In this document: positions 1 through 6,177 of the stretch, in pieces
Layout: each line of letters opens with the position of its first letter
Numbering within the stretch: position 1 is the stretch's first letter
Assembly (NCBI GenBank): GCA_945949035.1
Contig: CAMFDH010000080.1
Span: 1-6,266, forward strand
From: an uncultured Actinomyces sp.
GTDB lineage: Bacteria; Actinomycetota; Actinomycetes; Actinomycetales; Actinomycetaceae
Length of the DNA stretch: 6,266 nucleotides
Reading direction: 5' to 3'
Position numbers and translations under genes: made by a program
Notes under the pieces: generated by a model
Told to the model about the DNA's origin: nothing
The model's database searches: none
The model's input: the letters and a program-made list of their open reading frames with translations, nothing else

Positions 1-153
1 TAGATATTTCGTGCAGGTTATGTTGCGTAAATGGGGGATCTTCCCCACACCCTGACTCGTTTGGGCCCTTGGTCCCAAGAATGGCTTGGGAGCGAAGACA
101 GGGGCCCGACCCCCACCTTGCGGCGGAAGATCGGGCCCCAAACTACTGGCTTA
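1..153. other. Gene-free left end with overlapping inverted repeats
   Basis: After ppdK there is no credible gene up to the window edge. Besides the hairpin at 101-139 there are CCCAAG/CTTGGG (74-79 and 85-90), TGGGG/CCCCA (32-36 and 43-47, followed by TTTA on the minus strand), TTGGG/CCCAA (61-65 and 74-78), GATCTTCC/GGAAGATC (37-44 and 125-132), and a long-range pair GTTTGGGCCC (59-68) with 133-143, which has one bulged base. GGGCCC occurs three times (63, 102, 133). The first 30 bases are relatively AT-rich and may belong to the control region of whatever lies beyond. Confidence 0.5.
101..139 (-). terminator. Probable ppdK terminator hairpin
   Basis: GGGGCCCGA (101-109) and TCGGGCCCC (131-139) are perfect 9-bp GC-rich arms around a 21-base loop, starting 14 bases after the ppdK stop on the minus strand. 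No T run follows (TGTCTTCGCTCC), so it would be a tailless, actinobacterial-style terminator. The long loop and competing pairings nearby lower confidence. Confidence 0.45.
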
Positions 154-2853
154 CTAGCCCTGCATCACGACTGCGCGGCCCGCCTCAAGGCGAGCAACCG
201 GAACGCGGAACGGCGAGCAGGAAACGTAGTTCAGACCCACCTTGTTGAAGAAGTGGATGGAAGCCGGATCGCCACCGTGCTCACCACAGACACCGAGCTT
301 CAGCTCAGGCTTGGTGGAACGGCCGCGCTCTGCGCCCATCTCAACCAGGCGACCCACACCGTTGACATCGATGGTTTCGAACGGTGAAACCCCAAAGACA
401 CCGGCTTCGATGTACTCGTCGAAGAAGGCGCCCTCAACGTCGTCACGTGAGAAGCCCCAGACAGTCTGGGTCAGGTCGTTGGTACCGAAGGAGAAGAAGT
501 CGGCTTCACGAGCCAGATCCATGGCGGTAACAGCCGCGCGGGGCAGCTCGACCATGCAGCCGATCGGAATGTCCAGCTTGACGTTGAACTGCTCCTCAGC
601 AGCCTTCAGCTCGGGCTCCAGGAAGGAACGAACCAGCTGCTGCTCACGAATCGAAGCCACCAGCGGAACCATGATCTCCGGGCGAGGATCAAGACCCTCA
701 GCCTTCAGCTCGGCGGTTGCCTCAGCAATCGCGCGGGCCTGCAGCTTGAAGAGGCCGGGCAGGTAGAGGCCCAGGCGGACGCCACGCAGACCCAGCATCG
801 GGTTCGCTTCGTGGAGGCGGCGCACCTCGGTCAGCAGGCGCTCGTCCTCAGCCGAGATCTCCTCGCCCATTGCCTTGGCAACGGCCGACTTAACCTCGAG
901 GCTGGTGAGGTCCGGAAGGAACTCGTGGAGCGGCGGGTCGATCAGACGAATGGTCATCGGGAGGCCATCCATGGTGCGGAGCATCTCGAGGAAGTCACCC
1001 TTCTGGAGAACCTCGAGGGCATCCAGTGCTTCCTGCTGGTCGACAGAACCGGCTTCGGAGAGAATCACGCGCTCAACCAGCGGACGACGGTCACCGAGGA
1101 ACATGTGCTCGGTACGGCACAGGCCGATACCCTGGGCGCCGAAGTCAATGGCATGGCGGGCATCCATCGGGTTGTCAGCGTTGGCACGGACCTCCATGCG
1201 ACGAACCTCGTCGGCGTGGGTGAGGATGCGGTGAACCGAGTCGATCAGCTCAGCCGTCTCAGAGTCATCACCTGCGGCTGCCAGTCCGGCCTCAAGGCCC
1301 TCAAGCAGGTAGGTGGTCACTGCGGAGTCCTCAACCTCGACCTCTCCGAGGAAGACCTCACCGGTTGAACCATCAATGGTGATGACATCTTCGGTGGTGA
1401 GGACGTAGTCGCCAACACTCATGGTGCCTTCGGCAGCGCGAATGTCGAGGTCGTCTGCACCAACGACACAGGTGGTACCCATGCCACGGGCAACAACGGC
1501 GGCGTGAGAGGTCTTGCCACCGCGGGCGGTCAGAACGCCCTCGGCTGCAACCATGCCCGGAAGATCCTCGGGGTTGGTCTCACGTCGAACCAGAACGCAG
1601 GCAATGCCGGCGGCGGCGTAGGCCTCAGCCTGGTCGTTGTTGAAGGCGATGCGGCCAACAGCGGCACCCGGTGAAGCAGCCATGCCCTTGGCGATCAGGG
1701 TCTTCTCAGCGGTAGCCGAGATCTGCGGGAACATCAGGTGGGTCAGCTGCTCACCGGTGACGCGCTCCAGAGCCTCATCGCGGGTAATCAGCTTCTCGTC
1801 GACCAGCTGGATGGCAACACGGAAGGCTGCGCCAGCGGTGCGCTTACCAACACGGGTCTGCAGCATCCACAGCTTGCCCTCCTGGATCGTGAACTCGATG
1901 TCACAGAGGTCCTGGTAGTGGGTCTCAAGCTTGCGCATGATGGCGCGCAGTTCCTTGTACGCCGCGGGATCCTGATCCTCAAGCGCAGCCAGCGGCTCGG
2001 TGTTACGGATACCCGCAACAACGTCCTCGCCCTGGGCGTTCATCAGGTAGTCACCGTAAACGCCGGAGTGGCCGGTGGAGGGGTCACGGGTGAAGCAAAC
2101 ACCGGTACCCGAGGTGTCACCCAGGTTGCCGAAGACCATGGTCTGAACGTTGACAGCGGTTCCCAGGTCCTCAGGGATCAGCTCGCGGCGGCGGTAGATC
2201 TTGGCGCGCTCGGTGTTCCAGGAACGGAAGACGGCCTCAACAGCCATGTCCATCTGCTCGCGGGGATCCTGGGGGAACGGCTTACCCGTCTCCTTCTCAA
2301 CGATCTCCTTGTACTTGGCGACCAGCTTCTTCCAGTCGTCAGCGGTGAGGTCGGTGTCGGCCTCCTTGCCGAGCTCTTCCTTCAGATCCTCCAGGGCATC
2401 GCCAAACAGATCGCCATCAACGTCGAGGACGGTCTTGCCAAACATCTGGATCAGGCGGCGGTAGGAGTCCCATGCGAAACGCTCGTCGGCGTCGCGTGCC
2501 AGACCCTTGACCGACTCATCATTGAGTCCGATGTTGAGAACGGTTTCCATCATGCCGGGCATGGAGAACTTTGCGCCCGAGCGAACCGAGACCAGAAGCG
2601 GGTGCTCCGAGTCGCCGAGTTCGCGTCCCATGGTCTCTTCAACCTTGCGCAGTTCCTTGGTGACCTCGGTCGACAGCTCTTCGGGAACCGAGCCGGACTC
2701 AAGGTAGACGCGGCATGCCTCAGTCGTGATGGTGAATCCGGGGGGAACGGGAAGGCCCAGGCGGGTCATTTCTGCGAGGTTGGCACCCTTACCACCGAGA
2801 AGATCCTTCTGATCCTTGTCACCCTGGGAGAAGTCATAAACGTATTTGACCAT
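154..2853 (-). CDS. ppdK: Pyruvate, phosphate dikinase (PPDK)
   Basis: Cytosolic enzyme (EC 2.7.9.1) that reversibly converts pyruvate, ATP and phosphate to phosphoenolpyruvate, AMP and pyrophosphate; it can act in gluconeogenesis or in PPi-linked glycolysis. The 899-residue product has the usual PPDK length and all three domains. The N-terminal ATP-grasp part shows GGKGANLAEM at 20-29, VSVRSGAKFSMPGMM at 88-102, the VQTMVFGNLGDTSGTGVCFT stretch at 236-255, and LQTR at 331-334. The swivelling phosphohistidine domain has GGKTSHAAVVARGMG with the catalytic His at 450. The C-terminal PEP/pyruvate barrel has GLCRTEHMF at 577-585, IRLIDPPLHEFLP at 635-647, NPMLGLRGVRLG at 684-695, the metal-binding Glu 769 in CMVELPRAA, GTNDLTQ at 790-796 and the catalytic Cys 856 in GVCGEHGGDP. 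The ATG at 2853 is preferred because it begins the conserved MVKYVYDF and follows GGAGG by 12 bases; the open frame runs upstream to a TTG at 2904 with no family resemblance. The stop is TAG. A terminator separates it from clpC, so it is probably its own transcript. No PPDK regulatory protein gene is in the window. Confidence 0.97.
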   Translation of the reverse strand: MVKYVYDFSQGDKDQKDLLGGKGANLAEMTRLGLPVPPGFTITTEACRVYLESGSVPEELSTEVTKELRKVEETMGRELGDSEHPLLVSVRSGAKFSMPGMMETVLNIGLNDESVKGLARDADERFAWDSYRRLIQMFGKTVLDVDGDLFGDALEDLKEELGKEADTDLTADDWKKLVAKYKEIVEKETGKPFPQDPREQMDMAVEAVFRSWNTERAKIYRRRELIPEDLGTAVNVQTMVFGNLGDTSGTGVCFTRDPSTGHSGVYGDYLMNAQGEDVVAGIRNTEPLAALEDQDPAAYKELRAIMRKLETHYQDLCDIEFTIQEGKLWMLQTRVGKRTAGAAFRVAIQLVDEKLITRDEALERVTGEQLTHLMFPQISATAEKTLIAKGMAASPGAAVGRIAFNNDQAEAYAAAGIACVLVRRETNPEDLPGMVAAEGVLTARGGKTSHAAVVARGMGTTCVVGADDLDIRAAEGTMSVGDYVLTTEDVITIDGSTGEVFLGEVEVEDSAVTTYLLEGLEAGLAAAGDDSETAELIDSVHRILTHADEVRRMEVRANADNPMDARHAIDFGAQGIGLCRTEHMFLGDRRPLVERVILSEAGSVDQQEALDALEVLQKGDFLEMLRTMDGLPMTIRLIDPPLHEFLPDLTSLEVKSAVAKAMGEEISAEDERLLTEVRRLHEANPMLGLRGVRLGLYLPGLFKLQARAIAEATAELKAEGLDPRPEIMVPLVASIREQQLVRSFLEPELKAAEEQFNVKLDIPIGCMVELPRAAVTAMDLAREADFFSFGTNDLTQTVWGFSRDDVEGAFFDEYIEAGVFGVSPFETIDVNGVGRLVEMGAERGRSTKPELKLGVCGEHGGDPASIHFFNKVGLNYVSCSPFRVPVARLEAGRAVVMQG

Positions 2854-2865
2854 TTGTCGATCAAG

Positions 2866-2870
2866 CCTCC
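2866..2870 (-). promoter_or_regulatory. Ribosome binding site of ppdK, decides the start
   Basis: The minus strand reads GGAGG here, 12 bases before the ATG at 2853. The spacing is somewhat long but this is the only good Shine-Dalgarno match near the start. It lies inside the longer open frame that begins with TTG at 2904, which argues that the extra 17 residues of that frame are not translated. Confidence 0.7.
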
Positions 2871-2906
2871 GTGCTAGTTCGTCGGCGCCGGGAGCGGCTG
2901 CCAATT

Positions 2907-2924
2907 CGTCACAACATTGCGACG
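2907..2924. repeat. 18-bp imperfect palindrome in the ppdK leader, possible operator
   Basis: The plus strand reads CGTCACAACATTGCGACG. Positions 1-4 pair with 15-18 and 6-8 with 11-13; only the fifth pair (A against C) and the central CA step break the symmetry, if it is read as two 8-base arms. It lies directly downstream of the candidate ppdK -10 and would cover the first transcribed bases, the place where a repressor often binds. I do not recognise the motif as the box of a known regulator. Confidence 0.35.
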
Positions 2925-2934
2925 CACGAGGGCC

Positions 2935-2943
2935 AGTTTAGCA
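2935..2943 (-). promoter_or_regulatory. Candidate extended -10 promoter of ppdK
   Basis: On the minus strand the sequence TGCTAAACT combines a TG extension with a TANNNT-type -10 hexamer, in the most AT-rich patch of the clpC-ppdK gap. No convincing -35 hexamer sits 16 to 18 bases upstream, which is tolerable for an extended -10. The implied transcript start is near 2928, giving a leader of about 75 bases. This is inference from sequence only. Confidence 0.35.
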
Positions 2944-2950
2944 ATTATTC

Positions 2951-2997
2951 CCCCCGAGCCATTTGCTCACTTTGTGGCACAGGCCTCTAATCGGGGG
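2951..2997. repeat. Inverted repeat upstream of the ppdK promoter
   Basis: CCCCCGA at 2951-2957 and TCGGGGG at 2991-2997 are perfect 7-bp arms around a 33-base interior. The interior contains a 9-bp palindrome, TGTGGCACA (2973-2981), and a short GAGC/GCTC pair that shares bases with the left arm (2956-2959 with 2965-2968). It is upstream of the candidate -10, so it would act as DNA rather than leader RNA unless transcription starts further upstream. Function unknown; the G and C runs could arise by chance. Confidence 0.3.
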
Positions 2998-3071
2998 ACT
3001 TTCGCCCTAAACGTACACAACCCCTGCCAGCTGAGTCATGGAGTCGCAAAGGTTACCTATGGGCATAGGAA

Positions 3072-3111
3072 AACGAGAGGGGTGGAACCAGCCGGCCCCA
3101 CCCCTCTCGTT
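3072..3111 (-). terminator. Intrinsic terminator of clpC
   Basis: Perfect 14-bp arms (AACGAGAGGGGTGG at 3072-3085 and its complement at 3098-3111) enclose a 12-base loop. On the minus strand the hairpin begins 9 bases after the clpC TAG and runs into TTTTCC, counting the arm's last two T. This is the clearest terminator in the window and isolates clpC from ppdK. The plus-strand side lacks a T run, so termination is expected mainly in the clpC direction. Confidence 0.9.
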
Positions 3112-3120
3112 CAAAGGCTG

Positions 3121-5628
3121 CTAGCCCTCAATCAGCATCTCTGCATCCGGGAAGACCGGATTGACCTCTCCGTTGAAGGAGAACTCCGGCTTGCCATCCA
3201 CTTCCTGAACCCCGACGGTGACGACGTCACCGGGCTTGATGGTTCCGAAGAGGATTCGTTCAGAGACAGCGTCCTCGATATCGCGCTGGATCACGCGACG
3301 CAGAGGACGGGCTCCGAGAACCGGATCGTAGCCACGGTCGGCCAGAAGCTCACGGGCCTCATCCGTCAGCTGCAGACCCATGTCCTGCTCCATCATGCGC
3401 TTGCGCAGACGGTCAGTCATCAGGTCCACGATGGTGCGGATATCCTCGCGGGTCAGCGGCGGGAAGACCACCACTTCGTCGACACGGTTGAGGAACTCAG
3501 GGCGGAAGTGCTGCTTCAGCTCTTCGTTGACCTTGGACTTCATCCGGTCGTAGTCGTGGGTCATCGAGTCGCCGGACTGGAAGCCGGTGATGACACCCTT
3601 GTTGATGTCGCGGGTACCGAGGTTGGTGGTCATCAGGATGACCGTGTTCTTGAAGTCAACCTTGCGTCCCTGCGAGTCCGTCAGGTGACCCTCTTCAAGG
3701 ATCTGCAGCAGCGAGTTGAAGATGTCCGGGTGGGCCTTCTCGACCTCATCGAACAGCACCACGGAGAACGGACGACGACGGACCTTTTCGGTCAGCTGTC
3801 CACCCTCGTCGTAACCGACGTAGCCCGGAGGGGCACCGAAGAGACGCGACGCGGTGTGCTTCTCTGAGTACTCGGACATATCCAGCTGGATCAGCGCATC
3901 CTCATCACCAAAGAGGAACTCTGCCAGGGTCTTGGCCAGCTCGGTCTTACCGACACCGGTGGGGCCGGCGAAGATGAACGAGCCACCGGGACGCTTCGGG
4001 TCCTTCAGACCCGCACGGCTGCGGCGAATCGACTGCGCCAGTGCCTTGACCGCCTCGTACTGACCGACGACGCGCTTGTGCAGCTCGTCCTCCATCTTGA
4101 TCAGCTTGGTGGTTTCGGTCTGGGTCAGCTTCACGACCGGAATGCCGGTTGACATAGCCAACACCTGGGCGATGTCTTCCTCGGTAACCTCGAGAATCTC
4201 GGTTTCACCAGCTCCGCGCCACTGTTCCTCACGTTCCTGGCGACGGGTGGAAAGCTTCTGCTCCTCGTCGCGCAGGCTTGCCGCGCGCTCAAAGTCCTGG
4301 TTGTCAATGGCCGACTCCTTGGCCTGACGGACCTCGGCGATCTTGTCGTCCAGCTCGCGAATCTCCGGCGGAGCGGTCATGCGGCGAATCCGCAGTCGGG
4401 CTCCGGCCTCATCCATCAGGTCGATGGCCTTGTCCGGAAGGAAGCGGTCAGAAATGTAGCGGTCCGCAAGCGTCGCCGAAGCCTCGACGGCCTCATCCGT
4501 GATGACCACCTTGTGGTGTGCCTCGTAGCGGTCACGCAGACCCTTCAGGATGCCAACGGTCTCTTCCATCGACGGTTCGTCAACCTTGACCGGCTGGAAG
4601 CGACGCTCAAGTGCAGCGTCCTTCTCAATGTGCTTGCGGTACTCATCGAGCGTGGTGGCACCAATGGTCTGCAGTTCGCCTCGGGCCAGCATGGGCTTCA
4701 GCATCTGGGCGGCGTCGATCGATCCCTCAGCGGCGCCCGCACCAACCAGGGTGTGGATCTCGTCGATGAAGATGATGATGTCGCCGCGGGTGCGGATCTC
4801 TTTGAGGACCTTCTTGAGGCGCTCTTCAAAGTCACCGCGGTAGCGGGAACCCGCCACCAGGGAGCCCATGTCGAGGCTGTAGATCTGCTTGCCCTTGATG
4901 GTCTCGGGAACATCGCCGTGGATGATCGCCTGCGCCAGACCCTCAACTACCGCCGTCTTACCCACACCGGGTTCACCGATGAGGACGGGGTTGTTCTTGG
5001 TGCGACGAGAGAGGACCTGCATGACCCGCTCCATCTCAGACTTACGTCCGATGACGGGGTCGAGCTTGCCCTCACGAGCCGCCTGGGTGAGGTTACGACC
5101 GAACTGCTCGAGAAGGGCGGAGTTCCCGCGCTCCTTATCGCGCACGGGCGCACCGCTGGTTCCCACGGCCTCGCGGCCTTCGCCCTGGGTCTGGTAGCCC
5201 TGGAGCAGCTGCATGACAGCCTTGCGGATCTTCTGCGGGTTGGCATCCAGCTTGTGCAGGACCTGGGCGGCAACACCATCGCCCTCACGCAGCAGGCCGA
5301 GCAGCAGGTGCTCGGTGCCGATGTAGTTGTGACCGAGCTGCAGCGCCTCACGGAACGACAGTTCGAAGACGCGCTTCGCACGCGGGGTGAAGGGAATGTG
5401 TCCCTCCACAGGCTTCTCGCCCTCACCGATCAGTTCGGTGACGGCCGCGCGGGCGTCCTCAAGCTTGATACCGGTCATTTCCATCGCCTTGGCAGCCACC
5501 CCGTCGGCCTCATGAATGAGGCCGAGCAGCAGATGCTCCGTACCGATGTAGTTGTGCTCCAGTCCGCGCGCCTCTTCCTGGGCGAGGACGATGACACGGC
5601 GGGCCCGGTCGGTAAATCTCTCGAACAT
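3121..5628 (-). CDS. clpC: ATP-dependent Clp protease ATP-binding subunit ClpC (Hsp100 unfoldase)
   Basis: Cytosolic AAA+ unfoldase that recognises substrates and threads them into the ClpP1P2 peptidase. The 835 residues match the family length. The N-domain (1-145) holds two Clp_N repeats, each with [13 protein letters not shown] (25-37 and 100-112); Phe 2 and Phe 80, which in the mycobacterial homologue contact cyclomarin, are present. The first AAA+ module has Walker A GEPGVGKT (218-225), pore loop YRG (263-265), Walker B IIIFIDE (284-290) and arginine fingers in ERRF (341-344). A middle domain with a UVR-like segment (about 436-460) follows. The second module has Walker A GPTGVGKT (555-562), pore loop GYVG (602-605), Walker B VVLFDE (623-628) and sensor 2 GARPLRR (772-778). 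The ClpP-docking loop reads ITGF (680-683), where LGF is seen in mycobacterial ClpC1. ATG start, with AAGGGGG five bases upstream; TAG stop. Preceded by a candidate ClgR box and followed by a strong terminator, so it is probably a single-gene transcript. Confidence 0.98.
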   Translation of the reverse strand: MFERFTDRARRVIVLAQEEARGLEHNYIGTEHLLLGLIHEADGVAAKAMEMTGIKLEDARAAVTELIGEGEKPVEGHIPFTPRAKRVFELSFREALQLGHNYIGTEHLLLGLLREGDGVAAQVLHKLDANPQKIRKAVMQLLQGYQTQGEGREAVGTSGAPVRDKERGNSALLEQFGRNLTQAAREGKLDPVIGRKSEMERVMQVLSRRTKNNPVLIGEPGVGKTAVVEGLAQAIIHGDVPETIKGKQIYSLDMGSLVAGSRYRGDFEERLKKVLKEIRTRGDIIIFIDEIHTLVGAGAAEGSIDAAQMLKPMLARGELQTIGATTLDEYRKHIEKDAALERRFQPVKVDEPSMEETVGILKGLRDRYEAHHKVVITDEAVEASATLADRYISDRFLPDKAIDLMDEAGARLRIRRMTAPPEIRELDDKIAEVRQAKESAIDNQDFERAASLRDEEQKLSTRRQEREEQWRGAGETEILEVTEEDIAQVLAMSTGIPVVKLTQTETTKLIKMEDELHKRVVGQYEAVKALAQSIRRSRAGLKDPKRPGGSFIFAGPTGVGKTELAKTLAEFLFGDEDALIQLDMSEYSEKHTASRLFGAPPGYVGYDEGGQLTEKVRRRPFSVVLFDEVEKAHPDIFNSLLQILEEGHLTDSQGRKVDFKNTVILMTTNLGTRDINKGVITGFQSGDSMTHDYDRMKSKVNEELKQHFRPEFLNRVDEVVVFPPLTREDIRTIVDLMTDRLRKRMMEQDMGLQLTDEARELLADRGYDPVLGARPLRRVIQRDIEDAVSERILFGTIKPGDVVTVGVQEVDGKPEFSFNGEVNPVFPDAEMLIEG

Positions 5629-5633
5629 GGCAA

Positions 5634-5640
5634 CCCCCTT
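5634..5640 (-). promoter_or_regulatory. Ribosome binding site of clpC
   Basis: The minus strand reads AAGGGGG, five bases before the clpC ATG at 5628. It is a strong purine-rich match at tight spacing, supports the chosen start and suggests efficient translation. Confidence 0.75.
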
Positions 5641-5664
5641 GGGATGGTGTAGCCGGTATTTCTA

Positions 5665-5709
5665 GGCGCTCCGGATATGGTGCGCCGACTACTGACAGAG
5701 TAGAGCGCC
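5665..5709. repeat. Nested inverted repeats over the clpC promoter
   Basis: The outer arms are GGCGCTC (5665-5671) and GAGCGCC (5703-5709), perfect 7-bp complements 31 bases apart. Inside lies CTACT-GACAG-AGTAG (5689-5703), with perfect 5-bp arms, which covers the candidate -10 and shares one base with the outer arm. A second choice of partner for the left arm is GCGCC at 5682-5686. This could be a repressor operator or chance. Confidence 0.35.
5697..5702 (-). promoter_or_regulatory. Candidate -10 of the clpC promoter
   Basis: TACTCT on the minus strand fits the actinobacterial TANNNT -10 pattern. The place where a -35 should be (about 5720-5725) reads CCCCCG, unlike TTGACA, which would suit a promoter that needs an activator; a ClgR-like box lies directly upstream at 5729-5746. 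The transcript would start near 5690, giving a leader of about 60 bases. It overlaps the palindrome at 5689-5703. Confidence 0.4.
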
Positions 5710-5728
5710 CCGGTGGTGACGGGGGGAA

Positions 5729-5746
5729 TGTTCGCTGAAGGCGTGG
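5729..5746. promoter_or_regulatory. Candidate ClgR activator box upstream of clpC
   Basis: The plus strand reads TGTTCGCTGAAGGCGTGG. It contains GTTCGC-N5-GCG, the core reported for Streptomyces ClgR, and fits the corynebacterial consensus WNNWCGCYNANRGCGWWS, as I recall it, at every defined position except the seventeenth (G for W). ClgR is the known activator of clpC and clpP operons in actinobacteria. The box lies between the dtd stop and the clpC promoter, centred about 48 bases before the inferred transcript start, a normal activator position. No clgR gene is in the window. Part of the motif also forms a hairpin with the dtd stop region. Confidence 0.55.
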
Positions 5747-5754
5747 GTTCAGCG
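5733..5754 (-). terminator. Weak hairpin over the dtd stop codon
   Basis: CGCTGAA (5733-5739) and TTCAGCG (5748-5754) are perfect 7-bp arms around an 8-base loop. On the minus strand the dtd TGA lies in the first arm and the hairpin is followed by AACATTCC, without a T run. It may weakly end dtd transcription, but it overlaps the ClgR-like box and may owe its symmetry partly to that. If it does not terminate, dtd transcripts would read into clpC. Confidence 0.3.
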
Positions 5755-6177
5755 GGTGTCAACAATCAGCGTGACGGGGCCGTTGTTGACGAGGGCGACG
5801 TCCATAATGGCGCCAAATCGGCCGGTGGCAGTTTCGATACCGCGCTGACGTAGGGCGGCCACTACGGCCTCCACCAGGGGTTCGGCGACCGGTCCGGGAG
5901 CGGCATCAGACCACGAGGGGCGCGTCCCCTTCTTCGTCCTGGCCTGCAGGGTGAACTGGGAGATGACGAGGACGGGTGCTGCTGCCGACTCGAGGGACTG
6001 CTCGTCCTCGAGGATCCGCAGGGTCGCAATACGCCGGGCCAGTTTCTCAGCGTCCTCAGTGGTGTCTTCCCTATGGACCCCAACGAGGGCAACCAGTCCG
6101 GGACGACTGATCTCGCCAACCAGCTCGCCCTCTACCGTTACGGAAGCACGCAGAGCACGCTGGAGAACCGCCTTCAC
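5749..6177 (-). CDS. dtd: D-aminoacyl-tRNA deacylase (D-Tyr-tRNA deacylase)
   Basis: Cytosolic homodimeric editing enzyme that hydrolyses the ester between a D-amino acid (or misattached glycine) and tRNA, keeping D-residues out of proteins. The 142-residue product begins MKAVLQRALRASVTVEGELV, the usual DTD start, and has both signature motifs: SQFTL at 73-77 and NNGPVT at 131-136, the latter supplying the Gly-cisPro pair (133-134) that gives chiral selectivity. The stretch between LRILEDEQ (53-60) and SQFTL is several residues shorter than in E. coli-type DTD, which carries a GKMN segment there; to my recollection this is normal in actinobacteria. The start is GTG at 6177, preceded by AGGG with a 7-base gap, and overlaps the TGA of the gene before it by GTGA, so translational coupling is likely. 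The stop is TGA. The gap to clpC is 120 bases. Confidence 0.95.
   Translation of the reverse strand: MKAVLQRALRASVTVEGELVGEISRPGLVALVGVHREDTTEDAEKLARRIATLRILEDEQSLESAAAPVLVISQFTLQARTKKGTRPSWSDAAPGPVAEPLVEAVVAALRQRGIETATGRFGAIMDVALVNNGPVTLIVDTR

Noticed and set aside
19..24. Plus-strand -10-like TATGTT near the left edge
   Set aside because: No -35 can be seen within the window and no plus-strand gene follows; it would face into the ppdK 3' end.
1738..2877. 379-codon open frame on the plus strand opposite ppdK
   Set aside because: It is antisense to a gene with full family conservation and its product resembles no family I know; long antisense frames are common in GC-rich codon-biased genes.
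2854..2904. Upstream extension of ppdK to a TTG start, adding 17 residues
   Set aside because: The extension runs through the GGAGG ribosome binding site, uses a rare start and does not resemble PPDK; the conserved protein begins at 2853.
2973..2981. CRP/GlxR-type site suggested by TGTGGCACA
   Set aside because: The CRP-family site needs TGTGA and TCACA separated by six bases; here the half sites are one base apart and lack the fifth base, so only a generic palindrome remains.
2917..3867. 316-codon open frame on the plus strand across the gap and clpC
   Set aside because: It reads through the clpC terminator and then runs antisense to conserved ClpC; no domain is recognisable.
4513..5652. 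379-codon open frame on the plus strand opposite clpC
   Set aside because: It mirrors the conserved ClpC frame and has no recognisable domain of its own.
5629..5748. HspR (HAIR) or CtsR operators upstream of clpC
   Set aside because: No CTTGAGT-N7-ACTCAAG element and no CtsR-type heptad repeat could be found in the gap.
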